Part shown: piece after piece, positions 20,301 through 27,959 of the stretch
How positions within the stretch are numbered: the first letter of the stretch is position 1
How the letters are laid out: each line of letters begins with the position of its first letter
NCBI GenBank assembly: GCA_946894095.1
Contig: OX335644.1
Span: 25,959,595 to 26,023,594 of the forward strand
DNA length: 64,000 nucleotides
DNA from: Incurvaria masculella
Lineage: Eukaryota; Arthropoda; Insecta; Lepidoptera; Incurvariidae
Reading direction: 5' to 3'
Program-made: the position numbers and the translations under genes
Notes under the pieces: model-generated
What the model saw: the letters and a program-made list of their open reading frames with translations, nothing else
What the model was told of the DNA's origin: nothing
Database searches by the model: none

Positions 20301-21014
20301 CAAGGAGGTGAAGAAAGACACCCATGGGATTTTGAACTTAGAGGGGGCTGGCGCTTCCTCACACCATGTTTGAAGGATCCTAGGTTGTACTTTGGGGGAA
20401 ATACCTCGATTAAAGTGGTGCATGAACGGATTCGGGATTTGAACTGGCACGGAAGGAAAGTTCACATGTCTCTGAGTTATGATCTGCTCTGTGGCAGGAA
20501 AACAGACAAGGAACAGGAAAAAGTGGTGGAAACAATTAACTTTAAATGTAATAAAGCTTGTTGATTAGCTGTTTAAGCATGTTCTATAAAATGGCGGCTA
20601 CAGCTCAATTCGATTTTGAAACGCAGAAAAAAACATGGTATTTACAAACATTGTATTATGTAATCAAGCCAAGAATATGTGGTACAAAGCGCAGGTTTTG
20701 TGTGTTATTGAGTGGATCCCTGGATCGTTTAGATTTACAATTTAACTTGGTTGGTGGCGCTGTTGTCGAGATATTTCCCCGGTGGAGCCGGAAACTACAA
20801 TCACTCAAAAACGAACACAGCCCTCAACCAATCTTCTCGCTAGTTGCAGCTCTGGCTGGCGAAGAATCAGGACCCAGAGGCGGCCCGTCAGCGGCGGTTG
20901 CCCGTGTTCCTCGAGCCCCTCTCCGACCCGCCGTCGCCCGCGCGCGTCGCCTACGACCTCGACCAACTCGCCGACCCGCTGGAGAGCCAGCTGCAGCTCA
21001 TATACGACTCCTAA
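8266..21014 (+). CDS. Trissin neuropeptide precursor, candidate three-exon model
   Basis: Model: exon 1 8266-8302, exon 2 17243-17397, exon 3 20850-21014, giving ~118 aa. The joined N-terminus (MKLTTVISLVLV, then GGALWAEA) makes a textbook signal peptide with A-x-A before the cut. Next come the mature peptide with six Cys (C-x2-C-x3-C-x3-C-x7-CC), ending FNYLRRKR with a dibasic processing site, and then a 54-residue C-terminal propeptide ending LQLIYDS. The Cys pattern and the GTR-FRTCCFNYLR core are those of insect trissin, a secreted peptide hormone acting on a G-protein-coupled receptor. Phases agree at both junctions (1 and 0). What is uncertain is exon 1, chosen by phase and signal-peptide fit across ~9 kb, and whether the other three copies of exon 2 are used. 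The symbol is left blank because naming differs between species. Confidence 0.55.
8303..9690. other. Repeat-derived intron sequence
   Basis: 8395-8720 resembles the common insect repeat built around CACTGAACGGATATTAATG and AATTTGG. 8895-9040 is a decayed 5S-head SINE body (TGTGGTTCGTATTCACGTAA). 9150-9610 has overlapping open frames on both strands; part of it (AGCGAGGCACCATACCAGCG) recurs near 38090, so I treat it as repeat. Confidence 0.4.
9690..10215 (+). pseudogene. LINE reverse transcriptase C-terminal remnant (Jockey/R1-like)
   Basis: Across shifting frames the translation shows LLAFNVRNAKCCVFSAKAKP (about 9823-9884), later SRNISKDVGFRRLLG and, near 10060-10110, IEYCSHIWEGGPQYL. These match the order found downstream of the catalytic region in Jockey/R1-type LINE ORF2 (N-x-KTQxCxFSAK, then LGV, then RPxxEYCSHIWxGAP). 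There are frameshifts and at least one stop, so it is dead. The catalytic YADD region is not present. Confidence 0.6.
10216..11019. other. Unassigned AT-rich intron sequence
   Basis: No exon, known repeat or RNA gene seen. Confidence 0.4.
11020..11561 (+). repeat. TTAA-2 element, 3' complete
   Basis: It matches the copy at 40756-41576 and ends CCGGGTTGGGCCACCTTAA at 11561. The left end is degraded (GGGGCTCAACTCCCTATAC). Confidence 0.65.
11625..12360 (+). repeat. GGAGG repeat
   Basis: It starts ACCGACTTCAAAAAAGGAGG, followed by a run of 22 T. It continues through CACCGATTACTCGAAGACCC and several CTGAACCCAGAAAT units. This is a family widespread in Lepidoptera; the frames through it are not genes. 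Confidence 0.65.
12368..12472 (-). repeat. GTTCCG element, truncated
   Basis: Only the end with GGGTTCCGTTCCCAAAGG and CCGTCCGTCCGTCTGTCAC remains. Confidence 0.65.
12708..13841. mobile_element. Foldback element with ~167 bp inverted termini
   Basis: 12708-12874 reappears reverse-complemented at 13675-13841 (outer text AAATAAAAAAAGGACCGCC, inner text GGTGCCTTGGGTAGA). The arms look nearly identical. The ~800 bp core has no transposase frame but includes a TTTATAAA box near 13425. The right arm abuts a TTAA-2 fragment. Confidence 0.7.
13842..14077 (+). repeat. TTAA-2 element, 3' half
   Basis: From CTACAGCGTTCGTGGTTTAC to GGGTTGGGCCACCTTAA. The left half is missing next to the foldback element. 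Confidence 0.65.
14078..16385. other. Unassigned intron sequence
   Basis: 14110-14300 is GC-rich and open on both strands, without a motif I recognise. 16350-16368 is a homopolymer C run. A short frame between stops at 16073 and 16285 encodes a Cys-rich stretch (FICGCRKSGLLCSTSADYEC) and is probably transposon-derived. No supported exon. Confidence 0.35.
16386..16737 (+). repeat. CTCAC MITE, full length
   Basis: The left end GTCTGAGTTCTCACCAAAAT pairs with the right end ATTTAGGTGACAACTTAGAC. The inner AAACCGATCGACTGGCGTTT pairs with AAACGCCAGTCGATCGGTTT. A further partial end follows at 16738-16800. Confidence 0.75.
16738..17242 (+). other. Intron 3' end upstream of trissin exon 2
   Basis: Holds the partial CTCAC end, then unique DNA with no gene. 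It closes with the acceptor CCCCGCCGCAG at 17242. Confidence 0.4.
17243..17397 (+). CDS. Trissin mature-peptide exon, copy 1 (intact)
   Basis: It lies between acceptor GCCGCCGCAG-like text and donor AAG/GTATCC (GT at 17398). It is 155 nt, entering in phase 1 and leaving in phase 0. It encodes the end of the signal peptide (GALWAEA), then GGCQSCGSECAAACG and FRTCCFNYLRRKR: all six trissin cysteines and an RRKR processing site, then a Pro/Ala-rich linker. Its acceptor is the best of the four copies, and its donor joins in frame to exon 3, so this is the copy I expect in the main transcript. Reading past the donor meets a stop within five codons (VSAM, TAG). Confidence 0.85.
17421..17575 (+). 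CDS. Trissin mature-peptide exon, copy 2
   Basis: A 155 nt duplicate, exactly 178 bp after copy 1, with its own AG (GCATGACAG) and donor AAG/GTATCC in the same phases. All six Cys and RRKR are kept. One change in the core is FNYL to FIYL, and the linker ends GIK instead of GLK. An in-frame ATG lies at 17414, giving a 58-residue stand-alone frame to the TAG at 17588. The acceptor lacks a pyrimidine tract, so use is doubtful. It could act as a mutually exclusive exon encoding a variant hormone, or be unused. Confidence 0.6.
17599..17753 (+). pseudogene. Trissin mature-peptide exon, copy 3 (decayed cysteines)
   Basis: The reading frame, borders and 178 bp spacing are kept, but the first Cys is Asn (GGNQSC) and the fourth Cys is Trp (AAAWG). 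The RRKR site is RCKR, still with a KR pair. Two of three disulfides or more would be disrupted, so it cannot make normal trissin. The frame is open, so decay is by missense only. Confidence 0.7.
17777..17934 (+). CDS. Trissin mature-peptide exon, copy 4 (no donor)
   Basis: It has all six Cys but an extra Ala between the third and fourth (CAAAAC), and Thr to Arg before CC (FRRCC). The RRKR site is kept. The text diverges after PLPPAG and ends in HIS then TGA at 17932-17934, with no GT donor. If it is ever the acceptor exon, it would give a terminal peptide without the C-terminal propeptide. Otherwise it is a broken array end. Confidence 0.55.
17935..17950 (+). repeat. Stub of a fifth trissin repeat unit
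   Basis: AGGCGGCGCGCTGT repeats the start of copies 3 and 4, then homology stops. The donor-spacer text between copies 4 and 5 is deleted. Confidence 0.5.
18038..18204. repeat. SINE target of the Pao insertion, left part
   Basis: 18038-18110 is a tRNA-like head (TAGCTCAGGAG and GGTTCGATCC boxes). 18140-18204 is SINE body in minus orientation (CGACCCGGGCGGGCTTAG). The body is cut by the LTR element and resumes at 20159. Confidence 0.65.
18205..18331 (+). repeat. 5' LTR of the Pao element
   Basis: 127 bp, TG...CA ends. It contains AATAAA (about 18262), usable as an LTR polyadenylation signal. I see no difference from the right LTR. Confidence 0.9.
18332..18353 (+). other. Primer binding site of the Pao element
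   Basis: TGGCGACCGTGACAGG begins a few bases after the left LTR, where minus-strand priming by a tRNA 3' end is expected. The tRNA was not identified. Confidence 0.6.
18372..19847 (+). CDS. Pao-type Gag polyprotein, DUF1759 family, C-terminally rearranged
   Basis: 491 aa from MDNLRKERTVLRRLFTISE. The N-terminal half is helical. A DUF1759-like region at about residues 170-350 includes LPKIELRKFDGQMKNWLGFW and FQYLLQAT; its (L)PKxxLxxFxG-xxxxWxxFWxxF signature is typical of Pao-family Gag. Near residue 392 a metal-knuckle-like CMWCDKKHSSIEC follows. After about residue 425 the text leaves the family pattern and stops at 19847; another frame nearby resembles the end of pol. This suggests an internal deletion joined gag to the pol 3' end. 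Gag forms the particle that packages element RNA in the cytoplasm. It is retroelement-encoded and lies on the sense strand of the trissin intron. Confidence 0.85.
   Translation: MDNLRKERTVLRRLFTISEKRLSDMDETAETKEQVITIYKILQAKAEALFRLDLLIEQQLMKDGELDEEILNKECESTENYQLRWRCMINKYRHILSQSIHEGASLSGSSVLENNTVTQGNYGHDPIDRFVECDKLRQTYEQSARRDSAQFTDSLESQVNGEINRKNQYKKHFHLPKIELRKFDGQMKNWLGFWGQFKKIDEDVEIDDDDKFQYLLQATEPGSNARELVDSFPQSGLNYHKAIEQLKSRFARDNLMIENYVREILIIVMTQVKQGKPYNLRNLYDHLTTQLRSLETLGVTSDKFAAMLYPMIESALPEDIIIAWERSYKEIGQNRLENLLVFLRKEVETQERVEIAKSCFQHADFLRKIAQPTASFMISGEAKKVPEVKNLKCMWCDKKHSSIECISASKMSMEDKMEIIKKKRGLGWILQRPKTGSSYTATVNMTCLLNEDLSHLWHLDVLDPAERQWKKRKKSSLEPSCIQKDTYTTGH
20032..20158 (+). repeat. 3' LTR of the Pao element
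   Basis: A 127 bp match to the left LTR, preceded by the purine tract GATGGGGAGTA and followed by the AAAGG duplication. Confidence 0.9.
20159..20222 (-). repeat. SINE target of the Pao insertion, right part
   Basis: GGGGCCCTACAGCTTTACATGG continues the SINE body interrupted at 18204. Confidence 0.65.
20223..20849. other. Intron sequence before trissin exon 3
   Basis: The 20250-20560 text (GGCATATGGCGTACGACAGG) recurs near 25645 and inverted near 55140, so it is a dispersed repeat. An ATGGCGGC motif lies at 20591. It ends in a good acceptor (CTTCTCGCTAGTTGCAG at 20849). Confidence 0.4.
20850..21014 (+). CDS. Trissin C-terminal propeptide exon (candidate)
   Basis: Acceptor TTCTCGCTAGTTGCAG, then 54 residues and TAA. 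It opens LWLAKNQDPEAARQRRLPVF, continues acidic with two Pro-rich turns, and closes LESQLQLIYDS. It starts in phase 0, matching the donors of peptide copies 1-3. GC-rich codons match the peptide exons and contrast with AT-rich surroundings. The RQRR could be a second processing site. I assign it to trissin by position, phase and composition; I do not recognise this propeptide by homology. An ATTAAA poly(A) signal follows 102 bp downstream. Confidence 0.6.
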   Translation, partial: LWLAKNQDPEAARQRRLPVFLEPLSDPPSPARVAYDLDQLADPLESQLQLIYDS

Positions 21015-21115
21015 ATCCAGAAATTGAAGACGTGACACGTTTCCGAATGTACTGATTGGACCCCGGATTAATTATGTGGGACAATATAGCTGCTACAAGT
21101 CCGTTTAAGAAAGAA

Positions 21116-21121
21116 ATTAAA
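21116..21121 (+). terminator. Candidate poly(A) signal of the trissin gene
   Basis: ATTAAA in AAGAAATTAAAGACTTTT, about 100 bp after the TAA. Confidence 0.4.
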
Positions 21122-21690
21122 GACTTTTAATGTTTTCAAGTATGTCAATTGGCACAGCTTAAATGTTTTACAAAATGGCGGCCATAGCTCAATTCAATTG
21201 TTAAACTTAGAAACAAAGAAATCAAGCATTGTTTATTAGCTTACTTTGAATATGTTACAAATTGGCGGGTTTTCGAGCTTCTTAAATCGCCCGCTTAAGT
21301 ATAATATGTGTTACAAAATAATAGCTAAACTCAATTCAATGATTAAACCTTGAAACAATCAAACTATCAAGCATGTAGATTTCTTAACAGATGTTACAAA
21401 ATGGCAGCTAGCGCACGCGCGAAAAGTCATGTCTCACAAAATGGCGGCTTTATCTCAATTCGATGTTTGAATCCAGTAAAAAAGATGTTATTTAATCAAG
21501 CTTGTTAACTGGTACCCTTAGTACATGTTATAAAATGGCAGGGTTTCAAGTATTTTGATCAACATCCGCTTGCATATGTTACAAAATGGCGGCTACAGCC
21601 TAATTCAATGCTTGAACCCAGAAACAAAGATGTTATCTTGCATATTGGCTCCTTTAGAACATGTTTAGCATACAAATTATATGTTCCAAA

Positions 21691-22378
21691 ATCGCGAGTA
21701 CCTAAGCATTGCATTTTTGCCAAGTTACTAGGCCTATGGTTTAGGCTTTAGGCTACACAACAGAGCTTGCATGTGCATAAATCGTATTTTTATAATCGCT
21801 GAGGTACGATCGTGGATCTTCAAATATTTATGTACCTACTCATATTTTTAAATTTCCTGCAATTAACATTATCGTTTTGGAATAATCGTGAGAGATTAAA
21901 TTCAATATTTTCGTTGGAAAAAGGCACATTTTTCCTCATTCTACATAATTGAAACAATTAATTCCGCACTTATGGCAATCTGTGTATGATATTAAAAATG
22001 TTTTACATTACGATATATCCATAACGATACAAGGAGAATAATTTTATTGGTATACTGTTTTGTGTATATATCCCGGTATATTCCGATACAGATTATTATA
22101 AAACAATATTTATGACTTCCAAGTTTCACTCTAACTTTGTCGTTTTTAGCCAGGCTGTGGCTTAAATGTGTTTCCTTCTAAATTGTTTTCATCAAATTGA
22201 AAACAATTTAGAAGGAAACACATTACTAAACTATTCAAAGTCCATAATTAGAATAGTCGGTCTTTTGCCTTCAATCAAAGGTAAATATATTTTTTAATAT
22301 TTCTTCAATCAATACCTAGAATTGAAGACACTAGACAAAGCGGTTTTCTATTGAAAGTAAAAATGTTGAGGATGCTAC
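21691..22378. other. Unassigned spacer with a hairpin
   Basis: AT-rich; apart from the inverted repeat listed next, no gene or known repeat. Confidence 0.4.
22165..22224. repeat. Perfect 27 bp inverted repeat, 6 bp loop
   Basis: The arms are 22165-22191 and 22198-22224 (AATGTGTTTCCTTCTAAATT...). The loop is TCAAAT. Confidence 0.8.
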
Positions 22379-22677
22379 TAAAACCGGCCAAGTGCGAGTC
22401 GGACTCGCACACGAAGGGTTCCGTACCAACGTACAAAAAAATGATACAAAAAAAAACGTTTTTTGTATGGGGGCCCCCTTTAATTATAATCATTTTTTAA
22501 TCTGACCTATTTGTTGTTATGGCGGCAAAATAAATACACACTCTGTGAAAATTTCAGCCGTCTATCTGTTACGGTTACTGAGATACAGCCCTGTGACCGA
22601 CGGACGGACGGACGGACGGACAGCGGAGGATCAGTAATAGGGTTCCGTTTTCACCCTTTGGGTACGGAACCCTAAAA
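22379..22677 (+). repeat. GTTCCG element, full length
   Basis: From AAAACCGGCCAAGTGCGAGT to GGTACGGAACCCTA, with (GACG)n near 22605. Confidence 0.85.
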
Positions 22678-23194
22678 TAGAAGTAAATAGTGAAAATTAT
22701 GAAGGGCTCTTAAAGTAATTTAGTAACTTTGATATATCAATGGCTGGTTGATAAATTAAAGTTGCTTATGAACTATGTTAGTTGCGGTTTTATTTCCTTT
22801 AATAATCTCATCTTACACTATTCGATTACTCAAGTAAAACAAGTATGGTTTTTATGTTAGGTACTTCACTGCAAACGAACAAATCTGATGTACATTTTCC
22901 CAAAAGATAAAGAGAAAAATATTTTGCGCTTAATTGTACAAAATATTTTAAACAATTAAATATAATCTAAGTATCGGCGACTGAAACTTAATAGCAATTA
23001 TTTGAGTTCTCATTATTTTAGTTAAAATATTTATGTTTTGAGAAATACATACAAGAAATAAACTGATCTCTAAAACTAGTTGCTATGTTTTTTTTTGTGA
23101 TACATAACACGTTACTTCCTTTGCATACATATTAATGACTGAATCTATGCATTTACATTATAAGGACATTATATACAGGTGATTTTTTAAGTCA
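22678..23194. other. Unassigned AT-rich spacer
   Basis: No feature recognised. Confidence 0.4.
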
Positions 23195-23480
23195 CCCTTA
23201 GTGGTGCGACGCCTTGCCTGAAAGCTGGGTAAAGCACCTCTGACCGCGGTTAGTTTCTAGATGGGTGGCCATTGTCAACCGTTGAGGTTGGCCGTGGTTC
23301 GGATTCCACGGAAAACTGTAGGTCCCCTTCCTTACTTACTAGGTGGTAGGGTTAATCCCGCCCGGGTTGGTACCATCGCATTTAATGAACGATTTTCGAA
23401 GCGGCAATGACAATTGTCCGTGTTTCCCATCCAGTTCAATGTAGCCGAGCAATTTAAGGAAGGTATGGCACCTAGTTACT
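23195..23480 (+). repeat. 5S-head SINE, degenerate head
   Basis: A 5S-like TTCTAGATGGGTGGCC is followed by the shared body (GTGGTTCGGATTCCACGG) and a short tail. Confidence 0.65.
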
Positions 23481-23885
23481 GCCAAGTGTGCCTGCATGAC
23501 CAAATCCGAAACTATAAGAAAAAAATGCGAATAACAATCAAAGAATTCATGTGGCCGATTTTGATAAAAATTTAAACTGCATTATTAGGTACATGGATAT
23601 TGGAAGAATTTTATTTTTCTAGCCTGTATTATACCGACCAAGTGTCGCTTATATTGGAAATAAATTCTGTAAATAAATGTCAAACGTGAAACTAAAGTAA
23701 AGCGTTGAATTTTAATAAAACGATAAATATTTTTATACCATTATTAGATTTTTTTAAAAATCTGATCACTAAGTAATTTTTTTTATAGAAATCGACGTCA
23801 TTTCTGTCTCCTTTGAGTGTTTTTCGCAATATATTATAGCTTCGGATTTAGCAATGCAGGCACAGTTGGAAAATTCAACCTTAAT
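23481..23885. other. Unassigned spacer
   Basis: No feature recognised. Confidence 0.35.
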
Positions 23886-24133
23886 ACAGGGGGCCCATTC
23901 AGGTAATAGTGAGTTCGAGTTCGGGAGTGAGTTAACCTAAAAATAGCAGGGAAATATATTATTATTTAAATAACGGAACCGTTATTTATACTTCCAACGT
24001 ATTTATGGGAAAAACTAGATTTTTACCAAACTAAAATGATGTTCAAGAAGTGTGGAAACATGAACTATTTAAAAAAGTGAATTGAGATTTAGCGACGAAT
24101 TCGAACTCACTCTTACTTGAATGGCCCCCCAGG
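23886..24133. repeat. CATTCA MITE
   Basis: The ends GGGGGCCCATTCAGGTAA and CTTGAATGGCCCCCC are inverted. GTGAGTTCGAG pairs with CGAACTCAC, and AACGGAACCGTT is a palindrome inside. A second copy lies at 44925-45155. Confidence 0.75.
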
Positions 24134-24303
24134 AACGTATACGACTAGTGGAAATTAGGTTCCGGAACTTTTCCAATTAAACACGAACAAAATGTTACTA
24201 TCGCCCTTCACAATAGTCTAATCTACAGAACGATTCCACCGTTGGTCATACGATTGGAAGCATCTTGGTAATCTTTCGAAGTTCAGCACACCGGGTTCTG
24301 AGT

Positions 24304-24655
24304 GGTCAGTCTGAGTTCTCACCTAAATTGGCGTTGACGGCAAACCGATCGACTGGCGTTTTCTCCAAACTCCATACAAGTTTTTACTAGATATTCTGTG
24401 GTTTAACTTCTTCAAGCTGTCAAAGTCAAACGCGGACTTCCGATTTGTATGAAAACGCGGAGTGGAAGTAAACGACAATGTCGACGTATTTACGGCAACG
24501 TTGAGTAAGCTGTCAAATCAAGCTCGGACTCGCAAATGTTAGTTCGCTTAACGCCCACTGCGCGCGCTCTTCAATTTCTCCATACATTTGAAAACGCCAG
24601 TCGATCGGTTTGCCGTAACGCCAATTTAGGTGACAACTGAGACTACCGGCTCAGA
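24304..24655 (+). repeat. CTCAC MITE, full length
   Basis: Ends GTCAGTCTGAGTTCTCACC and GGTGACAACTGAGACTACCG; closest to the 16386 copy. Confidence 0.8.
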
Positions 24656-24721
24656 TCCCATGACCTCGTGTACGCCGACATGATGAGTTGCCTTGGTGCA
24701 ACTTCATCTTGGGGAATAAGA

Positions 24722-25036
24722 AAAAACCGGCCAAGTGCGAGTCGTACTCGCACACGAAGGGTTCCGTACCATCGTACAAGATTTGCCACAAAAAAACACG
24801 TTTTTTGGATGGGGTCCCCCTTTATTTTTTATTATTTTTTACATTTTCTTATTTGTTGTTATAGCTGCAAAATAAATACACATTCTGTGAAAATTTCAGC
24901 TGCGTAGCTATTTCAGTTCATGAGATACAACCCTGTGACGGACGGACGGACGGACGGACGAACGGGCGGACGGACGGACATCGGAGGCTTAGTAATAGGG
25001 TTCCGTTAGCACCCTTTGGGTACGGAACCATAAAAA
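24722..25036 (+). repeat. GTTCCG element, full length
   Basis: Family ends are present; the GGACG tandem near 24940-24985 is expanded and includes a GAACGGGCGG variant. Confidence 0.8.
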
Positions 25037-26300
25037 GTCGCAGGGGGCGATACCGGGGCTAGAGGGTGGGAGCGGCAACGATGGACTTCAATAAAATAGG
25101 AGGTTCTCAATTCGACTGTATTTTTTTTATGTTTGTTACATCAGAACTTTCGCCTGGTTGAAACGATTTTGATGATTTTTTTTTATTTGAAAGCTGGTGC
25201 TTTCCGTGTGGTTCCATTTCACTTTGGTTTAATTCTGACAATGATATCCGTGAGAAAAAGAATGGCAAAATCACTATTGACCGCGGTTTCGAATTATTTT
25301 TTAATTGTGTTTTTGGTGTCCACTTTTGAATGCCATAACTTTTGTCGAACTAATTCTCGGGAAGAAGCCTCTACAGCTCATCAAAACTAAGCTTTTGAGG
25401 TTATAAAATATTTCATCACATAGGTATTGCTCAAGATCCATAAATAGATCAACCAATTATAGGTTTTAATAATTAAATCTCACTAAAATAATCTATTGGA
25501 CACTAATAATTTGTCAATAATGTTTCTTCCGTCTTCAGATGCTACCCACATCTGTAAACGTGTATGAATCCCAATTGCCTCAAAGACGGGCTCACTCTGG
25601 GTTCGACCAATTTAGAGTATTGTGTGGTTTTTTAAAAATCGCGGCATATGGCGTACGCCAGGACCTCACAGAGAGCATGGAAGGACGGAAGTAGCAACGG
25701 AAACTCGTTTGTATGGGCGCGGCGGCGGCCGGCGTAGCCACTTTTACATACAAGAACGGAACCGGCGGCAAGTGAGTTCTCTTATGAATTTACTTAATAT
25801 TGAATTTCTCGAGCTATAATGACACTTAAGAACTTCAAAAGACGCCATTTAGTGTGTGCCGTCATGCTTCATAAGCATACCGCACATATAGACTAGGAGG
25901 TCGCGACAAAAATGGTAACGATAACGTAAATGGCTGAAACTGGGTTCACAGGATAAAGTACAACCCTCTGAAGCTAAATGTGTTAGTCTGCCTGTTCCAA
26001 GTGGTTGCGTTACGTAGATAAGGCGCCTGAAAAAGTAGTTATGGTGACAAAAAATACATATGATAAGGTAAATGGATGCAAATGACGAAGCATGAAAGTA
26101 TCAATACATACTTGCTTAGCAATGCAAAAACTGAACAAATCTTTGGTTGCATTTAGTAGTTATAGTCGATTTAGGTTACAGATATAACTTTAGGTTTATT
26201 TAAGTATTTAATTAAGTAACCGTCTGGTTATTTTTGTATAATTAATAGGTATCAATGTTTCCAGATAATCAGTATATTCATCAGCAGGTACATACCAGCA
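25037..26300. other. Repeat remnants, no gene
   Basis: 25085-25390 resembles the GGAGG repeat (AATAGGAGGTTCTCAATTCG). 25640-25700 shares GGCATATGGCGTACGCCAGG with 20255. The rest is unassigned. Confidence 0.4.
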
Positions 26301-26308
26301 TCTTTCGT

Positions 26309-26690
26309 CAGCCTCAATGGCCCAGTGGCGCGACACTTCGGCGATCGCTCTCCGAAGTTAAGCATCGCTGGGTCCGGTCTGGTCTTGGATGGGTGACCAT
26401 ACGACCGTTGAGAGAGGCTGGCCGTGGTTCGGATTCCACGTTAAGCTGTAGGTCCCCTTCCTTACTTACTAGGTGGTAGCGTTCATCCCGCCCGGGTTGG
26501 TACCATCGCATTGGATGAACGATGGTCGAAGCGGCAATGCAAATTGTCCGTGTTTTCCATCCAGTTCAATGTAGCCGTGCAATATAAGGAAGGTCCTGGC
26601 ATGGCACCTAGTTCCCATGTGGTGTGTTGGGCTAATACCATGGACAGAAGGTGTGGTATTAGCCATCCATGCCCAGTCAGATAAAAAAAA
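26309..26690 (+). repeat. 5S-head SINE, best copy
   Basis: The head holds CTCCGAAGTTAAGCATCG and TCTTGGATGGGTGACC, the A-box and C-box text of 5S rRNA. It is joined at GTGGTTCGGATTCCACG to the same body and GATAAAAAAA tail as the tRNA-head SINEs. This is a 5S-derived (SINE3-like) Pol III retroposon. Confidence 0.85.
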
Positions 26691-27856
26691 ATCTATTTTA
26701 TATAGCCAATCTAGAAAAGGGTTGGTCTCTAACATGTAAACCCAGATTCAGCCATTTACCTTATCGTGACCTCCCGGAATAATACACGTGTTTATAGGTG
26801 TTTCCCCCGCATCAGATTTTACACTATTTGACAAAGCCTCTTTACAGCTGCCACTATTGTTTCCTTGAATGTAACCTATTTTTTTAATCATCGACAAAGC
26901 CTATTTACAGCTGACGATGTTAAAATGTTAGTCTACCAATGAGTCGATCTCTTTCCATTGGACAATCTAATAATTAATGTATTCTTTTTTATTACCCGAC
27001 TGCGAAAGAAGGAGGGTTATCTGACTCTCTATTTATGACAAGGCCTCTTTACAGCTGATGATGAAAGTAAAACTTTATAATAATAGACATGTTTATATGA
27101 TCTGAGATGTATAGTAGTAGTGATCTAGTGTAAAAATTTGTATGTTACTTCTTGCAACCATCTGACGTATCTGAGTGTATGTAATGTACCTATAGGATGA
27201 ATAAAAATGAAATGAAATAAAATGAAAGACTCGCGCCCGTACGATTAGTGAATATATATGGGTAGATTCTTTCGCCGGCTATTTTTGGGTAATATAAAGG
27301 TATACAAAAATTTCTAAAATACTGAATTCATGTTCTATATACTTATCGGGATGACACAAGTTTTGGAAAATTGGAAACGGGTTTTGCCATTCTCCTTTGC
27401 ATTAAGTATGTGCGCGACAATGGACGAATATCTCAATATAACGTTAACCGATTTCGATGATTCTTCATTATTGGAAAGGACGTGTACAAATCAGTTAGTC
27501 TACTTCAGATTCACGAAAAATAAACAAAAATTTCAACAACAAAAAAATCGAATTCAAAAACCAATTAACATTAATTAAAAAGTAAAAAAATAATTGCCAT
27601 TTTTGTAGTTACGATTATTGTAGTTTTATAATACTACTTTTTCTTTGAAGTCGGTTTTTGAAGTGACTAGATGGCACTGATGGTTTAGCATATTTTCAAA
27701 AATCTGCTTCAAATGTAGTTAATTAAAATACTTAACAAATCCGTTCATTAGTTGTGTTAATAATCAATTATCCCAAGTTATTACCATCTCAAATCTAGTT
27801 ACTACAAATGTAAGTTTATTTTACAGTTCAATAGTGCGCTCTTGAAATTCTCGAAG
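26691..27856. other. Spacer upstream of the secreted Cys-rich gene
   Basis: 26990-27020 and 27300-27665 look like GGAGG-repeat remnants (CCGACTGCGAAAGAAGGAGG, CTTTGAAGTCGGTTTTTGAA). TTTACAG/TTCAATAG near 27825-27840 may be a 5' UTR splice acceptor of the next gene. Confidence 0.4.
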
Positions 27857-27959
27857 ATGGCGTCGCCTAGAATCCTGCTCGTCTTCTGTGCTGTCTTGTT
27901 TCTGGTTGTAGTTGAAAATGCAGCCAAGAAAAGACATACAACAACTCCTGTACCTGCAG
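27857..27959 (+). CDS. Exon 1 of the secreted Cys-rich protein
   Basis: ATG in GAAGATGGCG context, signal peptide and linker. It ends GCA G with donor GTAACT, phase 1. Confidence 0.75.

Larger units (their letters stand above)
20566..21690 (+). repeat. Degenerate ~100 bp repeat with ATGGCGGC motifs
   Basis: Units resemble TGTTACAAAATGGCGGCTAC followed by AGCTCAATTCAAT. Clear ATGGCGGC cores lie at 20591, 21175, 21441 and 21586, and weaker ones (ATGGCAGC, TTGGCGGG) near 21257, 21401 and 21535. The array lies on both sides of trissin exon 3. AAAATGGCGGC matches the known YY1/Pho binding consensus; function here is inference. Confidence 0.5.

Noticed and set aside
26330..26405. Possible 5S rRNA gene
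   Set aside because: Only the internal 5S text is present, and it is joined to SINE body and an A-rich tail; repeated in several diverged copies.
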